Part shown: in pieces, positions 54,097 through 62,157 of the stretch
Position numbering within the stretch: position 1 is the first letter of the stretch
Layout: every line of letters starts with the position of its first letter
NCBI GenBank assembly: GCA_022763045.1
Contig: JALEGI010000020.1
Coordinates: 110,295 to 174,294 of the forward strand
Length of the DNA stretch: 64,000 nucleotides
Reading direction: 5' to 3'
From: Simkaniaceae bacterium
Lineage (GTDB): Bacteria; Chlamydiota; Chlamydiia; Chlamydiales; JACRBE01
Program-made: the position numbers and the translations under genes
The notes under the pieces: generated by a model
Databases searched by the model: none
The model's input: only the letters and a program-made list of their open reading frames with translations
What the model was told of the DNA's origin: nothing

Positions 54097-55436
54097 AATC
54101 TCTCAATAGTTGTGATGAGCGCATGGTGGTCTGAAAGGGGGTGCTCGTCAAACCAATATAGAGGATGGCGCTCGCTTTTTGCTTGTAGTTTGCTACCCTT
54201 GAGGCAGATGCAGTAGTCGATCAACTCCTCTGATGCCATCACAGAGGGCTGCTGGGCATGGGGAGTGTGCACAAGATCGACATAGTAATTTGTTGCTGTC
54301 GAGTTTTCAAGTGTGATGCCCTTATGTCCTGATAGATAGGGAATATCATAGTCTTTGCCAATCCCTGATTTTTCAAACTCAGGCGTGAAGGCATTGATAT
54401 TTAAATCGCCCACCAAAAAGCCCCATTTTTTCTCCTGCAAAAGGGCTGTGCACGTTTTAATCTGGCGCATGCGCTGATTGAGCCGCTCTTTTGTGAATCC
54501 ATAAGTGAGGTGGGTACTGATAAAGGGAATTCCCCCGCAGGTGGCAATCAGAGCGCCGCGATTCATCCGATTGGTAGCCATCTCATCTGGGAAAGAGATG
54601 AAGCGCACATCCTCGATAGGGAGCTTACTTGCAATAAAAAGGCCACTGCTTGTACCTGTTTTGCTGATATCGAGGTGGCAAAATCGATTGCCGATATCGT
54701 AGAGCATCACATGGTACTCTTTTTCTAGTAGCGCTCGCAATTTACGCGAGGCAATTGGATCCCACAATTCTTGCAGACAGACTAGATGGGCTTTCGAATC
54801 GAGAATCTTTTTTGCGATCTTCTCAAGACGCTCTTCCCAAGGGGAAATCCCTCCATAGTAGTAGGGCGTGTGTCCTGGAAAGCATAAGATATTGGCCGAA
54901 AAAACTTTTAAAGGACCCTCGAGTTTGCTTGCCTTTGCTCCAAACTTTTGCTCAAAGTTATTCATAGGAAATTGGTAGAGGTAGTCGAGCTCGCGGTCAT
55001 GGCGCCGCATATCGAGGAGCATATTTTTTGTAATGTAGCGCTCGTAGGGCGTAAGCTTTTCTGCCTGCATCGCTAAGGCGCGCACCGTTTGGCGCAGCTT
55101 TCTTGTATAAAGACCCTTTTCAACAAAGCGCTTGAGCTTGAACCCTTGAATAACGACCTGGCTCTTGATCAGAAACTTTCCCGACTCAATGAAGTCATTT
55201 TTTAGCTGGGTAAATAGGGTGAGACTGCTCGAGCCGATGCTGCACCACTCAGAGAAGGCCTCTTCGAATCTCTCTGCATGGGCAAGCTCGATAAAGCGAT
55301 CGATCTTGTCTTGAAACTCCTCTTGAAAAGCGTGACTCTTCTCGCGAACGCACCGAGCGCTTTGGTCGAGCAGGTCGACACCGATGTAGGGGTAGGCGCT
55401 CAAATAGCACCAAAAGAGGAGTAGAAAACGAATCAT
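54093..55436 (-). CDS. Exported endonuclease/exonuclease/phosphatase-family enzyme
   Basis: About 447 residues from the ATG at 55436. Signal peptide MIRFLLLFWCYLSAYPYIG. An N-terminal helical part, then the EEP domain from about 195: VCLQELWDP (metal Glu), FLVGDLNINAF (Asp/Asn) and HPLSDHHALI (Asp/His). This family includes DNases, inositol phosphatases and sphingomyelinases; export and the residues point to a phosphodiesterase outside the cytoplasm, possibly sphingomyelinase-like, but the substrate is not decided by sequence. Divergent from the small membrane protein gene. Confidence 0.82.
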   Translation of the reverse strand: MIRFLLLFWCYLSAYPYIGVDLLDQSARCVREKSHAFQEEFQDKIDRFIELAHAERFEEAFSEWCSIGSSSLTLFTQLKNDFIESGKFLIKSQVVIQGFKLKRFVEKGLYTRKLRQTVRALAMQAEKLTPYERYITKNMLLDMRRHDRELDYLYQFPMNNFEQKFGAKASKLEGPLKVFSANILCFPGHTPYYYGGISPWEERLEKIAKKILDSKAHLVCLQELWDPIASRKLRALLEKEYHVMLYDIGNRFCHLDISKTGTSSGLFIASKLPIEDVRFISFPDEMATNRMNRGALIATCGGIPFISTHLTYGFTKERLNQRMRQIKTCTALLQEKKWGFLVGDLNINAFTPEFEKSGIGKDYDIPYLSGHKGITLENSTATNYYVDLVHTPHAQQPSVMASEELIDYCICLKGSKLQAKSERHPLYWFDEHPLSDHHALITTIERL

Positions 55437-55500
55437 ATCTATAGGATAGCCATTGCCATCAATTATTGTCTTTTCTAATGTGCGAAAAAAAGGAGTGCTT

Positions 55501-55776
55501 ATGAATATCAAGCGCATCATCGGAATCATTCTTGTTTTAGTCGGCCTATTTTTCCTCGGTTATGGCTTTTACGGCGTCGGTGAGATGAGCAAATATCGAA
55601 AAAAAATCGACAAGACAACGGGGTTTATCCCCAATGAGACTGCACGCGACGTTGTTGGTGGCGAGCTTCATGCTAAGGTCGATGAGTACAATATGCCAGT
55701 TGCACTCTGTTTTATTGGCGGAGTGGTACTCGTAGTCATAGGTGGTGCAACGCTCTATTACGGAAGAAAAAAATGA
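55501..55776 (+). CDS. Small membrane protein, two transmembrane segments
   Basis: 91 residues from the ATG at 55501 with AGGAG upstream. Two hydrophobic segments (IIGIILVLVGLFFLGYGFY at 6-24, and MPVALCFIGGVVLVVIGGATLYY near the C terminus) separated by a polar loop. Probably an inner membrane protein of unknown role. Its stop overlaps the GMC oxidoreductase start by 4 nt (ATGA), so the two are coupled. Confidence 0.7.
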   Translation: MNIKRIIGIILVLVGLFFLGYGFYGVGEMSKYRKKIDKTTGFIPNETARDVVGGELHAKVDEYNMPVALCFIGGVVLVVIGGATLYYGRKK

Positions 55777-57308
55777 ACTACGATGTCATCATTATCGGCT
55801 CGGGAGCGGGCGGCGGAACGCTAGCGCGCCACCTAGCCTCGTCTGGGAAAAAAATTCTCATCTTAGAGAGGGGCGATTGGCTGAAGCGGGAGAGCGAAAA
55901 CTGGAGCTCTCAAGCGGTTTTTGTCGATGGGCGCTACGTCTCTAAAGATACGTGGTACAATGAAAAAGGCAAGCCCTTTCAGCCTCAGGTCCACTACTTT
56001 GTTGGAGGTGCAACCAAGCTCTATGGAGCGGCTCTTTTTCGCCTGCGTAAAGAGGACTTTGGCGAGCTCAAGCACCACGATGGTATTTCGCCGGCCTGGC
56101 CTATTACATATGAAGAGCTCGAGCCCTACTACACTAAAGCAGAAGAGATGTATCAAGTGCATGGCTCGCGTGGCATCGATCCAACAGAGCCCCCATCGAG
56201 TAGCGACTACCCCTTCCCCCCAGTTTCACAGGAGCCGCGAATTCAGCAAATCTACGACGATTTGGAAAAGGCGGGTTATCACCCCTTCCCAGCGCCCTGT
56301 GGCATCATGCTTAATGAGGCGCATATGGAAAAGAGCAAGTGCATCCGTTGCAATACTTGTGATGGGTTCCCTTGTCTTGTCCAGGCTAAAGCCGATGCTG
56401 AAATGGCAGGTGTTCGCCCTGCCCTTGAATCACCGAATGTAACTCTAGTGACCAATGCCAATGTACAACATCTGCGCACAAATCCTGAGGGGACTGCCGT
56501 CACAGAAGTTGTGACAGATACCGAGACCTACAAGGGAGACATTGTTGTCGTCTCTTGTGGTGCGGCAAACTCGGCAAAGCTCTTGCTTCGCTCTGCCAAT
56601 GACAAGCATCCCAATGGCCTGGCAAATGGATCTGATCAAGTTGGGCGCAACTATATGTTCCATAACAGCCAAGCTGTGCTTGCGCTCTCAATGGAGCCCA
56701 ATCCTACAGTCTTTCAAAAGACCCTCTCTATCAACGATTTTTACTTTGGAATGGAGGGCTTTGAGTTCCCAATGGGGAACATCCAAATGCTCGGAAAATC
56801 GCAGGGACGCATGTTTAAAGGAGAAAAGCCTGTTGAAACAGCGCTTACTCCACTCAAGCTCCTCGATAATATCGCTCACCATGCCGTCGATTTTTGGCTC
56901 TCAACAGAAGATCTTCCCGATCCGAATAACCGGATCACCGTCGATCAGAAGGGAGATATCAAACTGAGCTACACCCCAAACAACCAGGTGCCAAAAAAAG
57001 AGCTCTATAAAAAGCTCAAATCAATGCTCTCTCACATGGGAATGCATCCCGATCACCTAATCCCGACACACGCCTATCTCAAAACCGACATTCCCATCGA
57101 GGGGTGCGCTCACCAATCGGGGACCGTGCGCTTTGGCACAGATCCACAAACTTCTGTCCTCGACACTAATTGTCGCGCCCACGAGCTCGACAATCTCTAT
57201 GTCGTTGATACAAGCTTTTTCCCAAGTATTGGCGCAGTGAATCCCTCTCTCACAGCGATGGCAAATGCGATTCGCGTAGGAGATCACCTCATGGAGCGGA
57301 TGCGTTGA
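55773..57308 (+). CDS. GMC-family FAD oxidoreductase
   Basis: 511 residues. Rossmann FAD motif GSGAGGGTLARHLASSG, a Cys cluster KCIRCNTCDGFPC and the C-terminal active-site region YVVDTSFFPSIGAVNPSL, typical of the glucose-methanol-choline and cholesterol oxidase superfamily (the His/Asn pair lies at about 452 and 495). Oxidises an alcohol, and the substrate could be choline, a sterol or a sugar alcohol. It is convergent with the sterol reductase gene, with a hairpin between, which makes a sterol link attractive but unproven. Confidence 0.86.
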   Translation: MNYDVIIIGSGAGGGTLARHLASSGKKILILERGDWLKRESENWSSQAVFVDGRYVSKDTWYNEKGKPFQPQVHYFVGGATKLYGAALFRLRKEDFGELKHHDGISPAWPITYEELEPYYTKAEEMYQVHGSRGIDPTEPPSSSDYPFPPVSQEPRIQQIYDDLEKAGYHPFPAPCGIMLNEAHMEKSKCIRCNTCDGFPCLVQAKADAEMAGVRPALESPNVTLVTNANVQHLRTNPEGTAVTEVVTDTETYKGDIVVVSCGAANSAKLLLRSANDKHPNGLANGSDQVGRNYMFHNSQAVLALSMEPNPTVFQKTLSINDFYFGMEGFEFPMGNIQMLGKSQGRMFKGEKPVETALTPLKLLDNIAHHAVDFWLSTEDLPDPNNRITVDQKGDIKLSYTPNNQVPKKELYKKLKSMLSHMGMHPDHLIPTHAYLKTDIPIEGCAHQSGTVRFGTDPQTSVLDTNCRAHELDNLYVVDTSFFPSIGAVNPSLTAMANAIRVGDHLMERMR

Positions 57309-57328
57309 GTTGCACGGCTGTGCAACTC
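57307..57328. terminator. Hairpin between the GMC and sterol reductase genes
   Basis: Perfect 9-bp stem GAGTTGCAC/GTGCAACTC with loop GGCT, starting within the stop codon of the GMC gene. A T-poor tail follows on the + strand, so it may be a weak terminator or an mRNA end-protecting hairpin. Confidence 0.55.
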
Positions 57329-57336
57329 AAGGTGTT

Positions 57337-58605
57337 TTAGAAGACTTTTGGGATAAAAACGTAGGGAACTGTTTTGCAATAGTTGTCCCAATCCTCACCA
57401 TATTTTTCTGAGCAGCGTGCAACATCACGAAAGTAGCGATGGGTGATCATAGTTGCAAAGAAAAGTGGGTAGAGATAGGGGAGAATCCCACCAAACCCAC
57501 AAGAGAGGCCCCATGCGAGTGCCATCGTTGTATCTGCAGTGTAATGGATTTTTCTCCCATAGCGATACCAGCCATCGACAAGAAGTTTTGAGCCACTTTT
57601 TGTTTCAATGTACTTGGGACTATTGAGAGTTCCCCAAGGAAGTTGAGGGAAGGTTTTACGGGGCACGTAGGTGCCACGCAGCTGCATTCGGAAGCGATTC
57701 TTTTGGCTGTTTGCTGTATCCCAAACGTAGTAGGCGCAGAGCAGAAGTGCAAAGAGAAAGACCATGTAGGCGGCAGGAAGCTGTGGATTGTTCTGCAGAA
57801 TATAGAACGATTGAAAACAGTAGACAAAGGGAACACCGACGTAGTTCCAAAAAATCAGCATCCAACCAAATTTCTCATGGAAGATGTCCCAGGTGGTGGG
57901 GATGCACTCTTCACCTTTCATGCAGGCATTCACATAGAGGCCATGGGCTAAAATCATTAAATACATGGGCGCTGAGATGTAGCCTAAAAGCTCCTTTTGT
58001 TTTGCTGCAGCCGATAGGGTCAGGAAAAAGAGTAAGATCCAGGGAATGCGAATTTCTGAAAAGAGTTTCATATCGACTTTCGCAATGCGAGGATTGAGGT
58101 TATTGCCCATGAAAAAGTCGTAGATCGCATTTCCACTTGGATCGGTCTCTCTATTGGAGAGGCGCGTATAGAAGTAGAGTCCAAGTGTGTAGAGATTTGC
58201 ACCAATAACACCGACAGTGATCAGAGGGCCTAAATTGTCTGCAAAGAGAGTGAGGGGGAAAAAGAGAGCGACAATTAGAGTGATGTACCAGCACCAGATC
58301 CCATTACAAAGATAGCTAAGCTGCTTGCCACCCAAAGAGGGGACTGGAAGTCCTTTGACCTTGATCCCTGGAATGAATTTAGCAAGAAAAAATTGGAAAA
58401 GAACGAAACCAAAGTAGATGCTTGCGGCTCTCCAAGTCGGAGCTGCCTGGGAAAGATGTTCAAGTGTTTCGTTTGGATAGGGGATAAAAAGCCCGCCTTT
58501 ATAGAAAGTGAGGGCTATCCACAAATAGTAGAGAAGGAAATGGGATAAAACAATAATTAGAGCGCACCCAACCGGTCCGCCAAACTCGTAGTCTGATTTT
58601 TTCAT
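57337..58605 (-). CDS. ERG4/ERG24-family sterol reductase
   Basis: 422 residues with about nine membrane segments. Both family signatures are present: NAIYDFFMGNNLNPRI (G-x2-L-x-P-R block) and THRYFRDVARCSEKYGED followed by WDNYC (H-R-x2-R-D...C-x2-K-Y-G-x-D-W...Y-C). Members reduce double bonds of sterols or related isoprenoids (delta-14, delta-7 or delta-24(28)); which bond is reduced here cannot be told. Such genes are rare in bacteria and known in some intracellular bacteria (Coxiella, environmental chlamydiae). A eukaryotic donor is likely. Confidence 0.92.
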   Translation of the reverse strand: MKKSDYEFGGPVGCALIIVLSHFLLYYLWIALTFYKGGLFIPYPNETLEHLSQAAPTWRAASIYFGFVLFQFFLAKFIPGIKVKGLPVPSLGGKQLSYLCNGIWCWYITLIVALFFPLTLFADNLGPLITVGVIGANLYTLGLYFYTRLSNRETDPSGNAIYDFFMGNNLNPRIAKVDMKLFSEIRIPWILLFFLTLSAAAKQKELLGYISAPMYLMILAHGLYVNACMKGEECIPTTWDIFHEKFGWMLIFWNYVGVPFVYCFQSFYILQNNPQLPAAYMVFLFALLLCAYYVWDTANSQKNRFRMQLRGTYVPRKTFPQLPWGTLNSPKYIETKSGSKLLVDGWYRYGRKIHYTADTTMALAWGLSCGFGGILPYLYPLFFATMITHRYFRDVARCSEKYGEDWDNYCKTVPYVFIPKVF

Positions 58606-58690
58606 GAACTATATTATTAAAATATTAAGTTATATTGTCTAGAAATACCTTCATCTTTATAATCCGCTCACAAAAAATGGGGATATATCA

Positions 58691-59173
58691 ATGGATATTC
58701 AAAGAAATTATTGTGAGAGTGCTGTCAAATTAGGTCTAACGACAATGCTATATGCAGGAGAGAGAGGTCTGCTTTCATGGAGGAACAAAGATCCGAACTT
58801 CGGTAAAATGCTTGGAGCGCAGCTCGTACTCGTTCCTCTTGCGATTTTCGGGGTTGTGGAACTGGTGATGCGCATTGCGCTCATGCTTATATTGGCACTC
58901 CCTTGTGCATTATCAAATAAAACAAAGGCCTTCTGGAATAGTCACTTCCTACAGCCTATCGGTCATTTAAGTAAACTGATTCCGAAGCTCTTTGTTAACA
59001 CTGTGTATAATGTCACATCAATTTGCTCTGAGGATAAGCGACTCGAGACAGCAGATTCGCTAGGAGTTAATGGAGATCTCATGTCCAATAGTATTAGTCT
59101 TGCTCTTCACTCACATATTTTCAGAAATGAGCATGATTTGCTTACGTTGATTCCTGCAGAATTCAGAGGATAG
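58691..59173 (+). CDS. Hypothetical protein with a hydrophobic hairpin
   Basis: 160 residues, not recognised. Between residues about 40 and 77 a long hydrophobic region with a brief break (MLGAQLVLVPLAIFGVVELV, then MRIALMLILALPCALS), resembling the bilobed domain of chlamydial inclusion-membrane proteins. No signal peptide. An N-terminal polar segment and a soluble C terminus follow. A GGGG SD precedes the ATG. Ends at a clear terminator (59198). The Inc-like reading is a suggestion only. Confidence 0.6.
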   Translation: MDIQRNYCESAVKLGLTTMLYAGERGLLSWRNKDPNFGKMLGAQLVLVPLAIFGVVELVMRIALMLILALPCALSNKTKAFWNSHFLQPIGHLSKLIPKLFVNTVYNVTSICSEDKRLETADSLGVNGDLMSNSISLALHSHIFRNEHDLLTLIPAEFRG

Positions 59174-59197
59174 CAATCACTTCTCGCATTTTGTTAG

Positions 59198-59228
59198 GCC
59201 CAAGTTGTATTGCAACTTGGGCTTTTTT
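59198..59228 (+). terminator. Intrinsic terminator
   Basis: 10-bp perfect stem GCCCAAGTTG/CAACTTGGGC with loop TATTG, followed by six T. It ends the transcript of the 160-residue gene and lies just before the methyltransferase start at 59253. Confidence 0.92.
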
Positions 59229-59252
59229 ATCTCTTTTGCTATTCTTTTCTAC

Positions 59253-59990
59253 ATGAAAGACAAAATTATTGAAGAGTATACTCCTGACTATTGCCACGAG
59301 CTCGAAGGTATGTATGGTCAAGGGATGATGTCAGAGGGGGGAGGCCCGGCTATTGAGCATCTGCTCGAAAAGGTCGATCTAAATGGTCTCACTGCTCTCG
59401 ATATCGGTTGCGGTCTAGGTGGCGTCTGCCACTACTTAAATTCCAAGTACGACATGAAGCTCTACGGGATCGACATCAATCCCTGGATGATCCAAGAGGC
59501 AAAAAAGCGCACCCCACAAGTCAACTTCATCCTCAGTGAAGATGATGGTGCAATCGATCTGCCCTCCAATCACTTCGATCTCATCTTTAGCAAAGGGGTC
59601 TTGTGTCACGTCGAAGACAAGGAGCTTCTATTTCGCGAGGTTGCCCGCCTTTTAAAGCCCGGCGGTCAATTTATTGTGAACGACTGGATCGCAACGGCGC
59701 ATGGCAAGTGGGGGCCTAACGTCGATCGTCTTATGGAAATTGAGAGTCTCACAGTCGTGGCCCACTCTGAGGATCACTACAGAAAAGTCCTAGTTAAATG
59801 CGGCTTTACGATCCCAACAGTTCGCGATGACACCAAGCTCTATCGAGATTGGAATCAAGAAATTATCGATACACTTATTGCAAACAAGGGTTCCCGAGAA
59901 TACATCGAAAGCTATCAAGCGCTTGTCAAAGCCTTTGATGAGGGGGAGTGTAAGGTGCTGCAATTTAACTCAGAAAAGCTGGGTGTATGA
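59253..59990 (+). CDS. SAM-dependent methyltransferase, phosphoethanolamine N-methyltransferase-like
   Basis: 245 residues from the ATG at 59253. Class I Rossmann methyltransferase: LDIGCGLGGVCHYL (motif I), YGIDINPWMIQEA, FDLIFSKGVLCHVED, LKPGGQFIVNDW. The N-terminal lead MYGQGMMSEGG resembles the YxxxFGxGxxSxGG stretch of plant and nematode phosphoethanolamine methyltransferases that make phosphocholine, though the residue match is only by eye. Could also be an unrelated small-molecule methyltransferase. Overlaps the convergent barrel gene by 21 nt. Confidence 0.75.
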   Translation: MKDKIIEEYTPDYCHELEGMYGQGMMSEGGGPAIEHLLEKVDLNGLTALDIGCGLGGVCHYLNSKYDMKLYGIDINPWMIQEAKKRTPQVNFILSEDDGAIDLPSNHFDLIFSKGVLCHVEDKELLFREVARLLKPGGQFIVNDWIATAHGKWGPNVDRLMEIESLTVVAHSEDHYRKVLVKCGFTIPTVRDDTKLYRDWNQEIIDTLIANKGSREYIESYQALVKAFDEGECKVLQFNSEKLGV

Positions 59991-60983
59991 CATTACAAGC
60001 GACACAAAGTTCGAGCTATTTCTTCCTGTCACCGGAAGCCAAATACCCCCAATAAATCCACCAGTATCATTTGGGCTATACTCAATCGCAGGTGAAATGG
60101 AAAAGTTGTCCGAAGAGGGCAGCCCATTCACAGCTACTGTTCCATCTTTTGCGGTTCCCTCTGTTCCAGAGAAGGTGCTCTTAAAGCTTTGAGTCCAGAC
60201 AAAATCTGTAGCAAACACCCACCGCTGCGTGATGCTCCACTCAACACCAAGATCGATATCGTAGCTCTGTCCCACTTTGATGCGTCCATTGGTGTCAAAG
60301 CCACCTCCATAGGTGTGAAAGCCCTTCACTTTAGCTTTGTAGTTAGGAATGTTGTAGTCCATGGCTAGGCGAATCGACATGGGGTGGAGTGGAAACCACC
60401 AAAGCACTTTTGAGATAATAATACCTGGAGTGAAGGTGCAGGTGCCAGAGCCTGTTGAGTCGATGCCTCCCTTGTTAGGACTGAGTTTTGTATACTGCCC
60501 TGAGGGGAAGGTTTCAGTCAGGGTAATACGAATTTTTGGACGGTAGGGCGTTTCTGTTAGCGCTTGCAAGCCAAATTGGAGGATACTATCGCCAAATCTC
60601 TGCGCGCTCTGGCCCTTGCGCCAGCGCAGATAGCCTTGAGCAATGATGTTGATATCAAGCCAGTGCGTTAAACCATACTGCCAAAGAAATAGAGGTTGAA
60701 TGGTAAAGATGTTTGTCTGATCGATTGAGCGGCGCTTGCTATTGAAGGCGGCGTAGGTGTCTGTTAAATATAGGTAGGGCTGAATATTCGTGTGGCCCAT
60801 CGGAACGTTTGTCGCTGATGCAGTAATTAAAGGTCCCGTGTAGTAGGGGATGAACATCTTCTGCGCACGCTCAAAGGTAGCTTGCGCCTCATCGAGTTCT
60901 GCCTGAATTTGTGCAGGGGATTTAACTTGTGTATCACAGAAGGCACTGGTAAAACAAAGAAGAGCGAGGGCAAGCTTGCGCAT
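59970..60983 (-). CDS. Outer membrane protein, beta-barrel
   Basis: 337 residues from the ATG at 60983. Signal peptide MRKLALALLCFTSAFCDTQ. Short coiled region (SPAQIQAELDEAQATFERAQ), then barrel strands and the C-terminal SYTQLF ending in Phe. Strands such as YLTDTYAAF and DINIIAQGYLRWRKG and the spacing suggest a transport-type barrel. Similar large families exist in environmental chlamydiae, which have many unrelated porin-like proteins. Confidence 0.78.
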   Translation of the reverse strand: MRKLALALLCFTSAFCDTQVKSPAQIQAELDEAQATFERAQKMFIPYYTGPLITASATNVPMGHTNIQPYLYLTDTYAAFNSKRRSIDQTNIFTIQPLFLWQYGLTHWLDINIIAQGYLRWRKGQSAQRFGDSILQFGLQALTETPYRPKIRITLTETFPSGQYTKLSPNKGGIDSTGSGTCTFTPGIIISKVLWWFPLHPMSIRLAMDYNIPNYKAKVKGFHTYGGGFDTNGRIKVGQSYDIDLGVEWSITQRWVFATDFVWTQSFKSTFSGTEGTAKDGTVAVNGLPSSDNFSISPAIEYSPNDTGGFIGGIWLPVTGRNSSNFVSLVMSYTQLF

Positions 60984-61031
60984 ATATACCTTTTTTTTTA
61001 TTACCAATTTTATATCAGCTTGAGGAATTGT

Positions 61032-61331
61032 ATGGAAGTTTCAGGTACACCAACATATAACGAGGAGTACAAAAAAGGAGTCGATCTCTTTGAAAAGGGC
61101 TTTGACGCCTATCAAAAGTCAACCTTTGACGCGCAGAAAGAGGAGTACTCAAAGTCAATGCATGAGGCTCTAAAAGCGGTGCGCGATGCGGCAGGGGGCA
61201 TGGTCAAATCAAAGCTTCAAGAGCTCAGTGAAAAGACAGAAAAAGACCTCGATAAGTTTGAGGAAAATCCCAGCGATGAGAATAAAAAGGTTGTGATGCA
61301 AGACATTTCAAGTTTGCGAAATGTTGAATAA
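61032..61331 (+). CDS. Small helical protein, 99 residues
   Basis: From the ATG at 61032. Charged, largely coiled-coil helix: YKKGVDLFEKGFDAYQKS, QKEEYSKSMHEALKAVRD. No signal peptide, membrane segment or cysteine. It could be a chaperone or secretion-related helix bundle; not recognised. Divergent from the barrel gene. Followed by a hairpin (61353) that also controls the next gene. Confidence 0.6.
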   Translation: MEVSGTPTYNEEYKKGVDLFEKGFDAYQKSTFDAQKEEYSKSMHEALKAVRDAAGGMVKSKLQELSEKTEKDLDKFEENPSDENKKVVMQDISSLRNVE

Positions 61332-61352
61332 AAACAATTTTTGTCTTAACAT

Positions 61353-61376
61353 ACCCTCCTTTTAGGAGGGTTTTTT
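61353..61376 (+). promoter_or_regulatory. Hairpin that holds a perfect Shine-Dalgarno; terminator-like
   Basis: ACCCTCCT pairs with AGGAGGGT around a 3-nt loop and is followed by six T, so it looks like an intrinsic terminator for the 99-residue gene. The right arm contains AGGAGG, and the only plausible start of the next gene, GTG at 61378, follows 8 nt later. The stem therefore covers the SD, which would link termination with translation control. Confidence 0.72.
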
Positions 61377-61377
61377 A

Positions 61378-62157
61378 GTGATTAGAACAGTTTTACCAAT
61401 AGATGTTAATGATTTATTTCAACTAGAGGTAAATTTACGAGACTATTGTATATGCGATTATACTAAAACTGCTGCTGTAGAATATGCTTCACTCACCACT
61501 GGGGTTGTTGATGAATCAAGAAAGAGTGAGTTACTAACATGTATTGATCTAAAGTATAAGTTGAAGCTAGAAAATAGAGTTGCAGATGAGCTTCGCCATC
61601 TTTTATCCTATATTTGTGTGGGGAAATCTTTAGTTGCAAAATCTTCAGACCCCCTATTGGTCGAGATGATTGAGCTTGTGAATCGCTTGGTGCAGCAGAG
61701 GTTTCAAGGCTTTCAGCCTGAAGAAAGAAATGCATCAGTCGCGCTACAGTCAATCAAACTCCAAAGTGATCGACTTTCGGAAAAGTATCGATCAATCCTA
61801 TTGCCACACATACCCCTTATGGAGCAGGAGGCTAGGGCTTGTTTTGTAAGAAGCGGCTCGCTTTCAATAGATCTAAATGTCTCCTGTCCAGAGAGAAAAT
61901 TTCCTGTTACATTGAGTCTTCACAAATATCGGATCTTGGACCTTAGAGATGGCCCAAACTATTTAGAACTTGTCGAAGAGGCGTGCGCTGAAAAGTGTGA
62001 ATATCTTTCTTCTCTCGATGTAATAAAAGATTTATGTGAAAGTCTCATAAGACCACCTGCTCCTAAATCAACTATCGAAGAGTTCGCTGCGATTGCAAGA
62101 GGGCGTGGTTTGTCAGCGACATGGATCTCAGATAGAGTTAAGCACCTTGCTAGCTAA
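61378..62157 (+). CDS. Hypothetical protein, 259 residues
   Basis: Begins at a GTG (MIRTVLPIDVNDLFQLEVNL) right after the T-run of the hairpin at 61353, whose stem holds the SD. Not recognised. Helical, charged, 10 or so cysteines spread over the length, no signal or membrane segment. A C-terminal segment IEEFAAIARGRGLSATWISDRVKHLAS looks like a helix-turn. Overlaps the rlmB end by 30 nt (convergent). Confidence 0.65.
   Translation: MIRTVLPIDVNDLFQLEVNLRDYCICDYTKTAAVEYASLTTGVVDESRKSELLTCIDLKYKLKLENRVADELRHLLSYICVGKSLVAKSSDPLLVEMIELVNRLVQQRFQGFQPEERNASVALQSIKLQSDRLSEKYRSILLPHIPLMEQEARACFVRSGSLSIDLNVSCPERKFPVTLSLHKYRILDLRDGPNYLELVEEACAEKCEYLSSLDVIKDLCESLIRPPAPKSTIEEFAAIARGRGLSATWISDRVKHLAS

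Noticed and set aside
55773..57308. Calling the GMC protein a cholesterol oxidase
   Set aside because: Motifs only support the superfamily; proximity to a sterol reductase is not enough.
57337..58605. Calling the sterol reductase a specific enzyme (DHCR7, ERG4 or ERG24)
   Set aside because: The two signatures are shared by all of these; the bond reduced cannot be read from the sequence.
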